From the NCBI GenBank assembly GCA_016937255.1, contig JAFGWG010000202.1, forward strand, positions 1-36,362: a DNA stretch of 36,362 nt, written 5' to 3'. This document shows, piece after piece, positions 1 through 7,929 of this stretch; positions within the stretch are counted from its first letter, which is position 1; each line of letters begins with the position of its first letter. The notes beneath the pieces are model-generated. The model was not told the DNA's origin. It saw only the letters and a list, made by a program, of their open reading frames with translations, and made no database searches. The translations under genes were made by a program, and so were the position numbers. Origin of the DNA: Bacteroidales bacterium. GTDB lineage: Bacteria; Bacteroidota; Bacteroidia; Bacteroidales; DTU049.

Positions 1-366
1 ATTTTTGTATTGAAAGCCACTGGTTGGAAAAACAAACAGGGCATGGATGAGCGTGTAGTTGAAGTTATGACTACGGTAGGACTTCCCGATAAACTCGATA
101 AAATGCCGCACCAACTATCAGGTGGGGAACAACAAAAAGTGGTAATAGCCAGGGCTTTACTTAATCATCCCGATTTGATACTTGCTGATGAGCCTACCGG
201 AAACCTCGATCCTATTTCTTCGGAAGAAGTGATGAATACCATTATGGCGTTGAAAGAAAAAGGCATTACCATTCTTATGGCCACACACGATTTAATGGTG
301 ACCGAGAAATTCTCATCAAGAACCCTCTGGTTCAATAATGGTAAAGTACAGGATAACAGACCGTAA
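1..366 (+). CDS. ftsE: Cell division ATP-binding protein FtsE, 3' part (5' end outside window)
   Basis: The frame is open from base 1, so the gene begins upstream; the ATG-like start at codon 4 (TTG, base 10) is internal. About 121 C-terminal residues are visible. They contain the ABC signature LSGGEQQKV, Walker B (LILADEP followed by TGNLD, the D-loop) and the H-loop histidine in MATHD. Walker A and the Q-loop lie outside the window. The segment before the signature (VLKATGWKNK) is typical of Bacteroidota FtsE. FtsE is the cytoplasmic ATPase that, with the membrane protein FtsX, controls peptidoglycan hydrolases at the division site. ftsX is not next to it here. The last residues, NGKVQDNRP, recur in a diverged copy at 1048-1080. 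FtsE is preferred over a LolD-type ATPase because of the GWKNK segment. Confidence 0.85.
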   Translation: MFVLKATGWKNKQGMDERVVEVMTTVGLPDKLDKMPHQLSGGEQQKVVIARALLNHPDLILADEPTGNLDPISSEEVMNTIMALKEKGITILMATHDLMVTEKFSSRTLWFNNGKVQDNRP

Positions 367-368
367 TA

Positions 369-412
369 AAAATTCTGTCATGCTGAGCTTGTCGAAGTAT
401 AGACAGAATTTT
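369..412 (+). terminator. Hairpin terminator after ftsE, dispersed-repeat type
   Basis: An 11-bp perfect inverted repeat (AAAATTCTGTC at 369-379, GACAGAATTTT at 402-412) encloses a 22-nt loop just after the ftsE stop. The right arm ends in four T. The loop contains TGAGCTTGTCGAAGTAT, which recurs in altered form at 30890-30918, so this is a copy of a dispersed palindromic repeat that may also serve as terminator. Confidence 0.6.
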
Positions 413-455
413 GTAATTCACTAATACACTCATTTCATTTTCAAACTTTGAATAA

Positions 456-1013
456 ATGACAGTACTAAAGAAAATATTACAAGAATCAAAAGATAAAAAG
501 AGTTTAATTGGAATCCGAATTGTCAATGAGGATGGTCGATTTTATTGTGGATATATTTTAGACTTTAATGAAACTTTGATTCAAATTCAACATTATTCCG
601 AATCAGGTCAATATGACGGTGTGATTATTGAAAAGATTGAAAATATTGAAAGTATTGATAGTGAGGATGAGTATAGTGCTGCTTTTCAGTACTTAATTGA
701 GAGGCAAAATAAATTTACTAATAAAACAAATAAAATAGAATTGCCTAATTCTGATTGTTGGCAATTTGATTTTTTGAGAGATTATAAACTGACAAATCAA
801 ATCCTCTCTTTTGATTTTGACATGGACTACACAATTTATGGAAAGATTGTTGATTTAGATTCAGAGTTTGTAAAATTAGAGACTATTGAACGTTTAGGTG
901 AATTAGACGGCTTTAGCAGCTATAGATTAAACGATATTAAAGCAATAAGTATTGATAATATTGAGTCTATGAAAAGGAAAGCATTATTAGAATGGAATGA
1001 AAAACAAAAGTAA
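456..1013 (+). CDS. Hypothetical protein with two internal repeats
   Basis: This 185-residue protein has no signal peptide or membrane segment and is probably cytoplasmic. I do not recognise the family. It is built from two similar halves: residues about 13-72 (GIRIVNEDGRFYCGYILDF, ending IENIESIDSEDEY) and about 117-176 (FDMDYTIYGKIVDLDSEFV, ending NDIKAISIDNIES). Each half has the pattern strand, 'Y-G-x-I-x-D-x-x', strand, then an I-x-x-I-x-S-I-D end, which resembles a small SH3/Sm-like barrel. The gene is strongly AT-rich and lies between the real ftsE 3' end and a diverged copy of that end, suggesting acquisition by insertion. The start ATG at 456 follows an AT-rich leader with no clear ribosome-binding site. 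Confidence 0.7.
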   Translation: MTVLKKILQESKDKKSLIGIRIVNEDGRFYCGYILDFNETLIQIQHYSESGQYDGVIIEKIENIESIDSEDEYSAAFQYLIERQNKFTNKTNKIELPNSDCWQFDFLRDYKLTNQILSFDFDMDYTIYGKIVDLDSEFVKLETIERLGELDGFSSYRLNDIKAISIDNIESMKRKALLEWNEKQK

Positions 1014-1047
1014 ACTTGTAAATGTTGCTCTGTGCAATACCAAGATA

Positions 1048-1080
1048 GGTAATTGGAAAGTTCAAGATAATAGACCGTAA
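1048..1080 (+). pseudogene. Diverged remnant of an ftsE 3' end
   Basis: Bases 1048-1080 read GNWKVQDNRP and stop, matching the real FtsE tail NGKVQDNRP-stop at about 337-366. Over the last 30 bases 25 agree by eye. In the aligned Val, Gln and Asn codons the differences are third-position and synonymous (gta/gtt, cag/caa, aac/aat). That pattern fits a second, diverged ftsE end left by recombination or insertion better than chance. Upstream similarity stops after about ten codons. Confidence 0.45.
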
Positions 1081-1093
1081 ATTAAAAGAAAAA

Positions 1094-1136
1094 TCTATGT
1101 TTCATCGTCCCGAAGAATGAGGGTCATGGAACATGA
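1094..1136. repeat. Dispersed palindromic repeat, copy 1
   Basis: The arms ATGTTTCATCGTCCC and GGGTCATGGAACAT are imperfectly complementary and can form a hairpin. A second copy with the same centre (GAGGGTCATGGA) lies at 31443-31486. It sits between converging genes and may end transcription from either side. Confidence 0.5.
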
Positions 1137-1192
1137 ACAAGAAGCCTTTCAGGTTTATTTTGCAATTCGTCGTCGGAATGAGTCAAGGATTC

Positions 1193-2341
1193 CTACCCAA
1201 AAATCAATTTTGCAAGATTCTCAGCGTTATATGCGTTACTGAAACCGTTTTGCAGCAGCATTGAATGACGCTGTTTTATTTCAGAACTGGCAATTTCTTT
1301 TTTCATAAGCTTATGAATAGCCATTTTGAATTCATCGGGTGTATTCACAACATGGCAAAGTTCTTCCAACCCAGTTTTATCTACCATGGGTGTATTGACC
1401 AATAAATGACGTCCTTTGTGGAGTGCGAGTAATAGTTTTAGTTTGATGCCAGTTGACTGAAAAGTTGGCAGCACATTCACCTGCGCATCAGCAATTAGAT
1501 TTTCAAAATCATTTTCTTTCAGGTTGGTGCGCAACTCAATATTCTTCATGTTCTTACATGCCGTTTTCAACTCTTTCCCCGGCTTATTTCCAGCAATAAC
1601 AAGAGTATAATCCAAGTTATTGAAGACTTCATTAACCAGAAATAGTGCGGCTTGATTGTTTTCACTTACATCGAGACTGCCGTGATATAATGCATAATTG
1701 CCAAGTCCCTCACGCACTTGCACTTCTTCACTTGGATGAAAAGCACTAATGACTTTTACATTATTATGGCACTGAGAAAAATGAGTTGCATCATTTCGAG
1801 AAATAACGGCCAATGCATTGGCATAGCTTAAATTTTTCTCAAAACGCTTTAGTTTCCGAGATTCATTGTGAAAATATATGGCTTTCAATGGGTCATTCTC
1901 TGCAATTGCAAGCCCTTTATAGTATTCATGCTCAATATTATGAGTGCGTACTATTTTTCTTTTGTGTTGTAATTTTGGATGAGAAAGATAGAGGCAGGTA
2001 TGTAAACCTTCAAATAATATAGGGTGCTGGTCTGCGGCAAGTCGATTAAGCAGCTCATCGGAAGAGCGTGATGCTACAATATAAGGGCGGGAAGAAAAAA
2101 GATTTGTTTTATTATTGTTTCTGGGATAGTAATGTACTTCTTCGCAGTATTTCAGAAAACTTTTATTGCTTTTTCTTCCACCATATTGAAAATTGTGCAG
2201 TATTATTTTAATTCCGAGTTTATGCAAAGACTTAATTTTATTGAAAATGTCGATAACTCCACCGTAATTGACAGGTAAAGGGATGTCGAAAGAGACAATG
2301 TGTACTGTTTTATTTGAGAAAGCTTCGGAGCTCATCTTCAA
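1193..2341 (-). CDS. GT4-type glycosyltransferase
   Basis: A 382-residue protein with the two-Rossmann GT-B layout. The N-terminal half begins HIVSFDIPLPVNYGGVIDI, a common start of GT1/GT4 enzymes with a glycine-rich acceptor loop. The middle segment KIVRTHNIEHEYY is seen in mannosyl/glucosyl transferases of surface polysaccharide clusters. The C-terminal half has YALYHGSLDVSENNQAA, LVIAGNKPG and, instead of a strong EX7E motif, a weak segment around VLPTFQSTGIKLKLL. The likely reaction is transfer of a sugar from a nucleotide donor to a glycan or lipid acceptor at the inner membrane. The start at 2341 overlaps the 3' end of the preceding glycosyltransferase by 32 bases; an ATG two codons later (2335) is equally possible. 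It is the last gene of the minus-strand operon running from 6296. Donor and acceptor cannot be predicted. Confidence 0.8.
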   Translation of the reverse strand: MKMSSEAFSNKTVHIVSFDIPLPVNYGGVIDIFNKIKSLHKLGIKIILHNFQYGGRKSNKSFLKYCEEVHYYPRNNNKTNLFSSRPYIVASRSSDELLNRLAADQHPILFEGLHTCLYLSHPKLQHKRKIVRTHNIEHEYYKGLAIAENDPLKAIYFHNESRKLKRFEKNLSYANALAVISRNDATHFSQCHNNVKVISAFHPSEEVQVREGLGNYALYHGSLDVSENNQAALFLVNEVFNNLDYTLVIAGNKPGKELKTACKNMKNIELRTNLKENDFENLIADAQVNVLPTFQSTGIKLKLLLALHKGRHLLVNTPMVDKTGLEELCHVVNTPDEFKMAIHKLMKKEIASSEIKQRHSMLLQNGFSNAYNAENLAKLIFG

Positions 2342-3428
2342 TTTTTTTTGATTCTTCTTCCCAACACAAGTTTTGCGCCGCTAATTTGGCATTTTTTTTC
2401 CAATGCTCCAACTGTTTTTTGTCGGAAAGCATGTTTTCTATCTCCAAGGCAATATTTTCAGGTGAAAGGTTGCTTAGAATTCGTCCACAATTGTTTTCTT
2501 TTACAATTTTTCCAACTTCTGGTAAATCTGAACATAAAACTGCGGTGCCAGCCTGCATATAATCAAATACTTTGTTTGGAAGGCTATACAGATAATTGAT
2601 ATTGGTGTTTTTGTCTAATGTAAGACCAATATCTGCATGAAAAGTATAGGAATATAAGTCTTCTCTTGGAACACGGCCTCTAATAATGACTTTTTCGCTT
2701 AAAACCTTGTCATTGGCCATCATTTTTTCTAAAACAGGAAATACATCTCCACCACCAATAAGCAGTAAAACACAATCATCTATCGATTTCATCGCCTCCA
2801 CAGCTTCCTCTGCACCTCGGTCAATATTGATGCCACTTCCTTGTAAAATAATGATATGCTTGTCTTCAGGCAGCCCTAGTTCTTCACGACTTCTGATGCT
2901 AATGTCGGGCAAACTCATTGGGACATTTCGAACAACAAAGAGTTTTTTCTTGTATTTTTCTTCGTAAAGCCTGGCAATAGAGTCATTTACAGTAATAATA
3001 AATGGTAATTTCGGAAAAATTCGTTTTTCAATTCTTTCCCAAAAGCGTTTTACGAATTTCCGTCCTTGTAATTCAGGTACTTCGGTAAAATATTCGTGGC
3101 TATCGTATATGATTTTCTTTCTTTTCCATTTTGATGCAAGCCGGCAAGCCCAAAGGGTATCAAGGTCATTGGCCCATACCGCATCCCATTTTGTGAATAG
3201 CAGCCTAATAAAAAGTCGGATATTAAAAAACGCATAAAAAGGAGCTCCTTTTTCAAATAAAAGACGCATGCGAATATGCTTATAGGATCTCTGATCCATG
3301 GCGGGACTACTTTGTTTTTTTCGTCCAATAAGTGTTACCTCATGCCCCATGCTCTGCAATAGAGAACAAGTACGGTGTACACGTTGATCTGTTAGAAGAT
3401 CATTTATTACGGCAACACTGATTTTCAT
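2310..3428 (-). CDS. GT4-type glycosyltransferase
   Basis: A 372-residue GT-B glycosyltransferase. The N-terminus (ISVAVINDLLTDQRVHRTC, MGHEVTLIGRK) is the classic first Rossmann strand plus acceptor loop of Bacteroidota GT4 enzymes; WANDLDTLWA and IYDSHEYFTEVPEL follow. The C-terminal donor domain has IILQGSGINIDRGAEEAVEAM, LLLIGGGD and YLYSLPNKVFDYMQAGTAVL, with the PNKVFDYM nucleotide-sugar-binding region. There is no transmembrane helix, so it probably acts at the cytoplasmic face of the inner membrane. It ends inside the start of the next glycosyltransferase (32-base overlap), implying translational coupling, and it follows a TPR lipoprotein by two bases. The most likely role is assembly of an exopolysaccharide or O-antigen-like glycan. 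Confidence 0.87.
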   Translation of the reverse strand: MKISVAVINDLLTDQRVHRTCSLLQSMGHEVTLIGRKKQSSPAMDQRSYKHIRMRLLFEKGAPFYAFFNIRLFIRLLFTKWDAVWANDLDTLWACRLASKWKRKKIIYDSHEYFTEVPELQGRKFVKRFWERIEKRIFPKLPFIITVNDSIARLYEEKYKKKLFVVRNVPMSLPDISIRSREELGLPEDKHIIILQGSGINIDRGAEEAVEAMKSIDDCVLLLIGGGDVFPVLEKMMANDKVLSEKVIIRGRVPREDLYSYTFHADIGLTLDKNTNINYLYSLPNKVFDYMQAGTAVLCSDLPEVGKIVKENNCGRILSNLSPENIALEIENMLSDKKQLEHWKKNAKLAAQNLCWEEESKKIEDELRSFLK

Positions 3429-3430
3429 TT

Positions 3431-3841
3431 TTATTTACAGAATTTAGTGTCTTCACGAAGATTTTTCTCTCCAAGAGATTCGGCTTTCAACCAATCTTTA
3501 CAGGCATTATCCTTATCGTTACGCATAGAATAGATTTTGCCTCTATTTACATAGGCTTTGGAAAAAGTACTGTCAACTTCAATGGCTTTACTGAAATACT
3601 CAAAAGCCTTGTCAGTATCTTTTTTCCCATACCACACATTGCCAATATAATAATAGGTTTCTGGATCCTGATCGTTATAAGATAATGACTTTTCAAATTT
3701 TTCAAGAGCTGCATCAAATTGTGAGTTTTGTAATAAATTGATTCCTTCAATTTTAAGATCGATGGCTTTCTTGGTAGGATCACCACCGCAAGAACTCATT
3801 AAAAAGAGTAGTATTATGCCCGAAACTATTCCTGCCTTCAT
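3431..3841 (-). CDS. TPR-repeat lipoprotein
   Basis: I chose the ATG at 3841, which gives 136 residues starting MKAGIVSGIILLFLMSSCGG: a lipoprotein signal with lipobox MSSC and Cys at about residue 18. A longer reading from 3889 would put 16 unlikely residues before the signal and run into the preceding gene. After the Cys come about three TPR units: KKAIDLKIEGINLLQNSQFDAA, PETYYYIGNVWYGKKDTDKA and SKAYVNRGKIYSMRNDKDNA. TPRs mediate protein-protein contacts, so this is probably a small membrane-anchored adaptor. The start lies two bases after the stop of the BNR lipoprotein and the stop two bases before the glycosyltransferase start, so it belongs to the polysaccharide operon. Confidence 0.78.
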   Translation of the reverse strand: MKAGIVSGIILLFLMSSCGGDPTKKAIDLKIEGINLLQNSQFDAALEKFEKSLSYNDQDPETYYYIGNVWYGKKDTDKAFEYFSKAIEVDSTFSKAYVNRGKIYSMRNDKDNACKDWLKAESLGEKNLREDTKFCK

Positions 3842-3843
3842 AA

Positions 3844-4953
3844 TCAATTTCCTAAAGTTTGTGTTCTTGTAATGTATATCCCCGACCATACATTGTCTTC
3901 TTCCTGAGTGCCCACAGACATAATAACCGGGCCACTTGTAGCAAAAATATCGGTATAATGAATGAATTCAGTATAATAATTGGCGATCCACGATTCTCCG
4001 GCATTGGCTGTACGAAGAATGATGCCCAGTGTATAATCATAATATGAACCCATATCCGTTCCAAAATCGAAAGAAATAGCGGCAAATCCATTTAGACTAT
4101 CCACCATGCAAAAAGAATTGAGTTTGGCATTTTGTGCACCTGATAAAATCAGTCCTAATTGAAAAATTTGAGTCCAAGATTCACCTTCATCAAAACTTCT
4201 GAAAACTGAACCAGAATACCCCCCAGCATACAATACACCTTGATCGCTTTTGTAAATATTGAGTAATTCAAATGCAGAATTATACTTCTGTGTCCACGTA
4301 TTTCCACCATCAATTGATTTTAGAATATCGAAACCCGAAATACCAATGAATGTGCTATCGTTAATTGCTTTCGCAAAACTTAGGGTGTCGCTGCTGATTT
4401 TAATCCATGAATTTCCACCGTTGCTGCTCTTGTAAATTCCATCATTACTTAGGGAAAGGCCCGTGGTGGAATTTGCAAAGCAAAGAAAACCAGGATCAGA
4501 AGGTATGGCAGACCATGTCCAGATAAATCCCGAGTTAAGAGATTTTCCAAATTCTATACTACCCATGTATTCGCGTAGCGCGTATACTGTATCTCCTTGA
4601 ATATGAGCTGAATGAATTATTGTTCCATATAAAGAACTTTGATGAAACCAAGTAAGGCCTTTGTCGTAGCTAGAATAAAAGTAGCAGACCTGTGAGTTTT
4701 TATAACGGTTAGAATATACCACAACGCTGTCACCCTTCTGCAGGAGAAAAGCACTTACAATTCTGGAATACATGCCCGGAAGTGCTCCCGGAAGATCAGA
4801 AAGTGGGCGATCATCTAGTTTTCGTTTTTGCCAATTGCTCTGATATTCATCCAGACGATAGGTGTTATTTGGCTCATCGGTACCATCATCAGGCTGACAG
4901 GCCAATAGGAGGGTGAGGAACAAATAGACGCTTATTTTAAGTAGTTTATTCAT
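3844..4953 (-). CDS. BNR/Ycf48-like beta-propeller lipoprotein
   Basis: A 369-residue lipoprotein with a signal of about 18 residues (MNKLLKISVYLFLTLLLAC) and lipobox LLAC. The mature part shows repeated Asp-box/BNR signatures of the form S-x-D-x-G-x-x-W: SYDKGLTWF, SSNGGNSWI, SIDGGNTWT, SFDEGESWT and TANAGESWI. This indicates a sialidase/Ycf48-type beta-propeller of about six blades. No sialidase catalytic Arg triad can be assigned, so a scaffold or binding role is more likely than hydrolysis. Its ATG overlaps the stop of the phosphomannomutase gene by one base (TAATG type), showing tight coupling. A glycan-binding or assembly-monitoring role in the same envelope pathway is inference from context. 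Confidence 0.75.
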   Translation of the reverse strand: MNKLLKISVYLFLTLLLACQPDDGTDEPNNTYRLDEYQSNWQKRKLDDRPLSDLPGALPGMYSRIVSAFLLQKGDSVVVYSNRYKNSQVCYFYSSYDKGLTWFHQSSLYGTIIHSAHIQGDTVYALREYMGSIEFGKSLNSGFIWTWSAIPSDPGFLCFANSTTGLSLSNDGIYKSSNGGNSWIKISSDTLSFAKAINDSTFIGISGFDILKSIDGGNTWTQKYNSAFELLNIYKSDQGVLYAGGYSGSVFRSFDEGESWTQIFQLGLILSGAQNAKLNSFCMVDSLNGFAAISFDFGTDMGSYYDYTLGIILRTANAGESWIANYYTEFIHYTDIFATSGPVIMSVGTQEEDNVWSGIYITRTQTLGN

Positions 4954-6296
4954 TATTTAAATCTTCCAATGATTTCTTTAATGTGATTAACCTTTTCTTC
5001 TAGTAAAATATTGTTTCTTGCTTCCACCAGTAATCGTAAATACGGTTCTGTATTGGAAGGACGAATATTGAACCACCAATCGGCAAATTCAATTCTATAC
5101 CCGTCGAAATCCATGAATTGTTCAGCTTTCTCATTAGCCATAAGGGTTTCTTTTACGGCTTCCATTGCTTCGCGCTTATGTTCAATCCTGAAATTAATCT
5201 CGCCTGAATTTTCGTATTTTCTAATATTGGAAATCAGATCAGATACCGATTTTCCTTCTCGTTTAAATCTTGAAATCAGGTTGAGGATTAGAATGGCAGC
5301 CAGCAATCCACTATCGCTATAATAGAAATCACGGAAATAATAATGACCGGCAAGTTCACCTCCAAAAATACCATCAATTTCTCTAAGTTTATTGGCTGCA
5401 TATGCACGTCCAACACGCCATATTTCCATTACGGCACCCATAGGTTCGAGATATTCAGCCACAGATTTTGATGTGCGAATATCTTGAATAACCTTGCCTT
5501 TTAGGTTTCTTTCTTCCAGAAAATAATGTCCAAGCAAAGCAATCATAAGATCTGGAGGAATGAATTTTCTGTTCTCATCAACAAACATTACTCGGTCGGC
5601 ATCGCCATCAAAAATGACACCTATATCTGATTTGTTTTTTCGAACATCTTCCTGCAGTTGAATCAGATTTTTTTCATTCAATGGATTGGGCTCATGATTT
5701 GGAAAAGTACCATCTAATTCTTCAAAAAGATAGTGAGGTGCATTGCCAAAAAGATCGCGAACGAATAGTCCGGCCATTCCATTGCTGCAATCTATGCTAA
5801 GATTCAGATCTGAAATATTCTTGGAATATCCTTTAAGATATTCGGTATAATCATTTTTGAAATCGAATTCATGAACAGATGAAGCCTCTTTGTTTTTGAC
5901 ACCAATTTCTTGTTTAATCAATTGTTCAAGCTTATTTAAACCGGTGTCGTATCCTACAGGAACAGCATTTTTGGCAGATATTTTTAAGCCATTATACTCT
6001 GCGGGATTATGACTGGCGGTAATCATAACTGAAGCTTCAAAATCGAATTTTGCTGTACCCCAATAAATCATGGGTGTGGTGCTCAAGCCTGCATCGTGAA
6101 TTTCACAACCGGCATCGCTTAACCCTTCAATTAATGCTTTATGAATTTCAGGAGAAGATGATCTGGCATCGCGTCCGATTAGTATTTTTTTAGCATCGAG
6201 AACCTGTGGCAAAAAATAGCCGATTCGGTAAACGGTGTCTTTGTTGAAATCAGTATCATAAATTCCTCTGATATCGTATGCATGAAAAGCTGACAT
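4953..6296 (-). CDS. manB: Phosphomannomutase/phosphoglucomutase
   Basis: A 447-residue alpha-D-phosphohexomutase of normal length. It interconverts mannose-6-phosphate and mannose-1-phosphate, or the glucose equivalents, in the cytoplasm, supplying GDP-mannose or UDP-glucose precursors. The active-site loop TASHNPAEYNG has the phosphoserine at about residue 95; the Mg-binding loop DGDADR is at 230-235; the sugar-specificity loop reads GGELAGHYYF; the phosphate-binding loop is RPSNTEPYLRL near residue 425. The GGELAGH form (rather than GEQSGH) supports PMM/PGM over phosphoglucosamine mutase. It is the first gene of the operon with two lipoproteins and two glycosyltransferases. The ATG at 6296 lies 13 bases after a TATCTTTG -7 box. 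Mannose versus glucose preference cannot be decided from sequence. Confidence 0.92.
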   Translation of the reverse strand: MSAFHAYDIRGIYDTDFNKDTVYRIGYFLPQVLDAKKILIGRDARSSSPEIHKALIEGLSDAGCEIHDAGLSTTPMIYWGTAKFDFEASVMITASHNPAEYNGLKISAKNAVPVGYDTGLNKLEQLIKQEIGVKNKEASSVHEFDFKNDYTEYLKGYSKNISDLNLSIDCSNGMAGLFVRDLFGNAPHYLFEELDGTFPNHEPNPLNEKNLIQLQEDVRKNKSDIGVIFDGDADRVMFVDENRKFIPPDLMIALLGHYFLEERNLKGKVIQDIRTSKSVAEYLEPMGAVMEIWRVGRAYAANKLREIDGIFGGELAGHYYFRDFYYSDSGLLAAILILNLISRFKREGKSVSDLISNIRKYENSGEINFRIEHKREAMEAVKETLMANEKAEQFMDFDGYRIEFADWWFNIRPSNTEPYLRLLVEARNNILLEEKVNHIKEIIGRFK

Positions 6297-6309
6297 GGTT
6301 TTTTTATAT

Positions 6310-6317
6310 CAAAGATA
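6310..6317 (-). promoter_or_regulatory. Bacteroidota-type -7 box before the phosphomannomutase operon
   Basis: The minus strand reads TATCTTTG, matching the Bacteroidota sigma consensus TAnnTTTG, 13 bases before the ATG at 6296. No clear -33 TTTG is visible at the expected distance. Confidence 0.55.
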
Positions 6318-6434
6318 AGGTTTTAGTGGAAATTGAAAAGAAAAGTGAATAGAAATCTTCTTTTCTATAGTTCAAATCACTAAAATGGCCATATATGCTA
6401 TGTCAAAAGAGCTTGTAAAGTAATAGCGTTTTGT

Positions 6435-7874
6435 TTATAAAACAATTGTAATCTCCACCCCAGAGTAATACGTGCTTCGCATATTTACTTGTTCACCATC
6501 GAATGTAATGGCTGCGGTGAAGTGTCCACCTGCATGAATTTTTCCATTGCTGTAATGTATGCAATGAAGATTGTCGCTTTTTGCACCTCCACCACGTTTT
6601 ATCCACTCCAAGCTTCCGTCTGAACCGAGTTTTATGATAAAGGCATCGGAAAAATTATACCGGTCGTTTCCTTCTCCATATACAAATTCCACAGGGGCTT
6701 CGCCTGTAGTTCCTTCGAAGCCGAATTCATAGAGACCAAACCCTGATAGAAATATACTTCCATCTGGAGCTTCTACGGCTTCAGTAACTCTATTGTCGCC
6801 ACTACCTTTGCCTCGGGCTACCCAAATACAGTTTCCGTCAAGGTCAAATTTGGCTGCAAATGCGTCTTCACTAGTACCCTCACCATCTTTGGGTGTGGAA
6901 AGAACCTTTTTATCACCAAACCAAGAAACGTTAATATCTTCTCCGGTAACATTGCCGTTAAAATAGCCTGATACAAGTAATGTACTATCTTGTAGATAAA
7001 TGATGTTTTCGGGATTGGCTTCGGTAATAATTTTTTTCAAACTTTCACTTTTCCCATTTCGATTTATTTTAATGAGAAAACATTCGTTGTCGAATAATGA
7101 TTCACCAGGCCCATACGTGGTTTTATGAGTAGTATAGCTGTTATCTCCACTTTTAACTTTTCCACTCATTCTGCCTACAACCCATACATTATTTTTTGCA
7201 TCATGCGTTAGGCTATAAGGCCATATACCGGTAATGTATGAATCACCGCCGGTTAGTAAATGAAACCAATCCATTTTTTTCTCATTATTGAGATGAATTA
7301 CTGCATAATTTTTTTGCATATCTGCAAAAATACTTCGACCTTCAAAATTGAATTTTTCTTCAAAGGAAACAATGAAACTTACTTCATTGTTGTTGCAATC
7401 GATAGCAGTGGCATAAGCCGAGTTTTCATCATTGCCGCCTTCAGCCAAATAGTCTAATTTCCCATTGCTGTCGAAGTGAATAAGAATGATAGGTTTGCTG
7501 AATTCTTCACCAGGTTTATCGGCTAAGATATAGCTTTTACTTGATTGTCCCAAAATCCAAATACCATCATTAGATGCTGCAATGTCCTTAATAGTGAAAG
7601 GTAAAAGCTTGATCCAGATTATTTCATTTTCACTGTTTCTGGCATAAACTATATCCGCAGAAGGACTTGCATTTAGTTGATTTCCGGCCAGAGTCATGTT
7701 GCCTGCAAACATAGCAGCATAATAGGTATTGCCTTGTTCATCAGAATCGATATTGGTTATCATCGACAGTTTTGCCGTTGGCATTTGCCATATTTCTGTG
7801 TTTTCCTGTGCCCGAAGGGCAAAAGCGAACAATAAAAGGAAAAGAGTGGACAGAAAGAAATTTAATCGTGTCAT
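6435..7874 (-). CDS. Secreted beta-propeller-like protein (SBBP-type repeats)
   Basis: A 479-residue protein with an N-terminal signal peptide (MTRLNFFLSTLFLLLFAFALRAQ, cleavage after about residue 22). The body consists of repeats of the kind IVYARNSENEIIWIK, AAKFDLDGNCIWVARG and IIKLGSDGSLEWIKRGGG, alternating with segments such as GSIFLSGFG and GKIHAGGHF. This x-I-K-x-D-x-x-G-x-x-x-W pattern is that of SBBP/delta-60-type beta-propeller repeats in Bacteroidota surface proteins. There is no type IX C-terminal domain; the chain ends in a beta strand (YYSGVEITIVL). The location is probably periplasmic or outer-membrane associated. A TATCTTTG box at 7915-7922 gives it its own promoter. Function unknown. 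Confidence 0.7.
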   Translation of the reverse strand: MTRLNFFLSTLFLLLFAFALRAQENTEIWQMPTAKLSMITNIDSDEQGNTYYAAMFAGNMTLAGNQLNASPSADIVYARNSENEIIWIKLLPFTIKDIAASNDGIWILGQSSKSYILADKPGEEFSKPIILIHFDSNGKLDYLAEGGNDENSAYATAIDCNNNEVSFIVSFEEKFNFEGRSIFADMQKNYAVIHLNNEKKMDWFHLLTGGDSYITGIWPYSLTHDAKNNVWVVGRMSGKVKSGDNSYTTHKTTYGPGESLFDNECFLIKINRNGKSESLKKIITEANPENIIYLQDSTLLVSGYFNGNVTGEDINVSWFGDKKVLSTPKDGEGTSEDAFAAKFDLDGNCIWVARGKGSGDNRVTEAVEAPDGSIFLSGFGLYEFGFEGTTGEAPVEFVYGEGNDRYNFSDAFIIKLGSDGSLEWIKRGGGAKSDNLHCIHYSNGKIHAGGHFTAAITFDGEQVNMRSTYYSGVEITIVL

Positions 7875-7914
7875 GATATATCGTTTTTAATGAAACAAGG
7901 CAATACTTATAAAT

Positions 7915-7922
7915 CAAAGATA
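7915..7922 (-). promoter_or_regulatory. Bacteroidota-type -7 box
   Basis: The minus strand reads TATCTTTG, 40 bases before the ATG at 7874 and in the short gap after the upstream gene's stop at 7930. It fits separate transcription of the propeller-like gene. A TTTG lies about 15 bases further upstream, closer than the usual spacing. Confidence 0.5.
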
Positions 7923-7929
7923 CAAAATC

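Noticed and set aside
1-366. LolD-type lipoprotein-export ATPase instead of FtsE
   Set aside because: The VLKATGWKNK segment and MPHQLSGGEQQ fit Bacteroidota FtsE better, though the N-terminal half is needed for certainty.
332-526. 64-codon minus-strand frame across the ftsE hairpin
   Set aside because: It overlaps ftsE and the next gene and contains the inverted repeat; no coding support.
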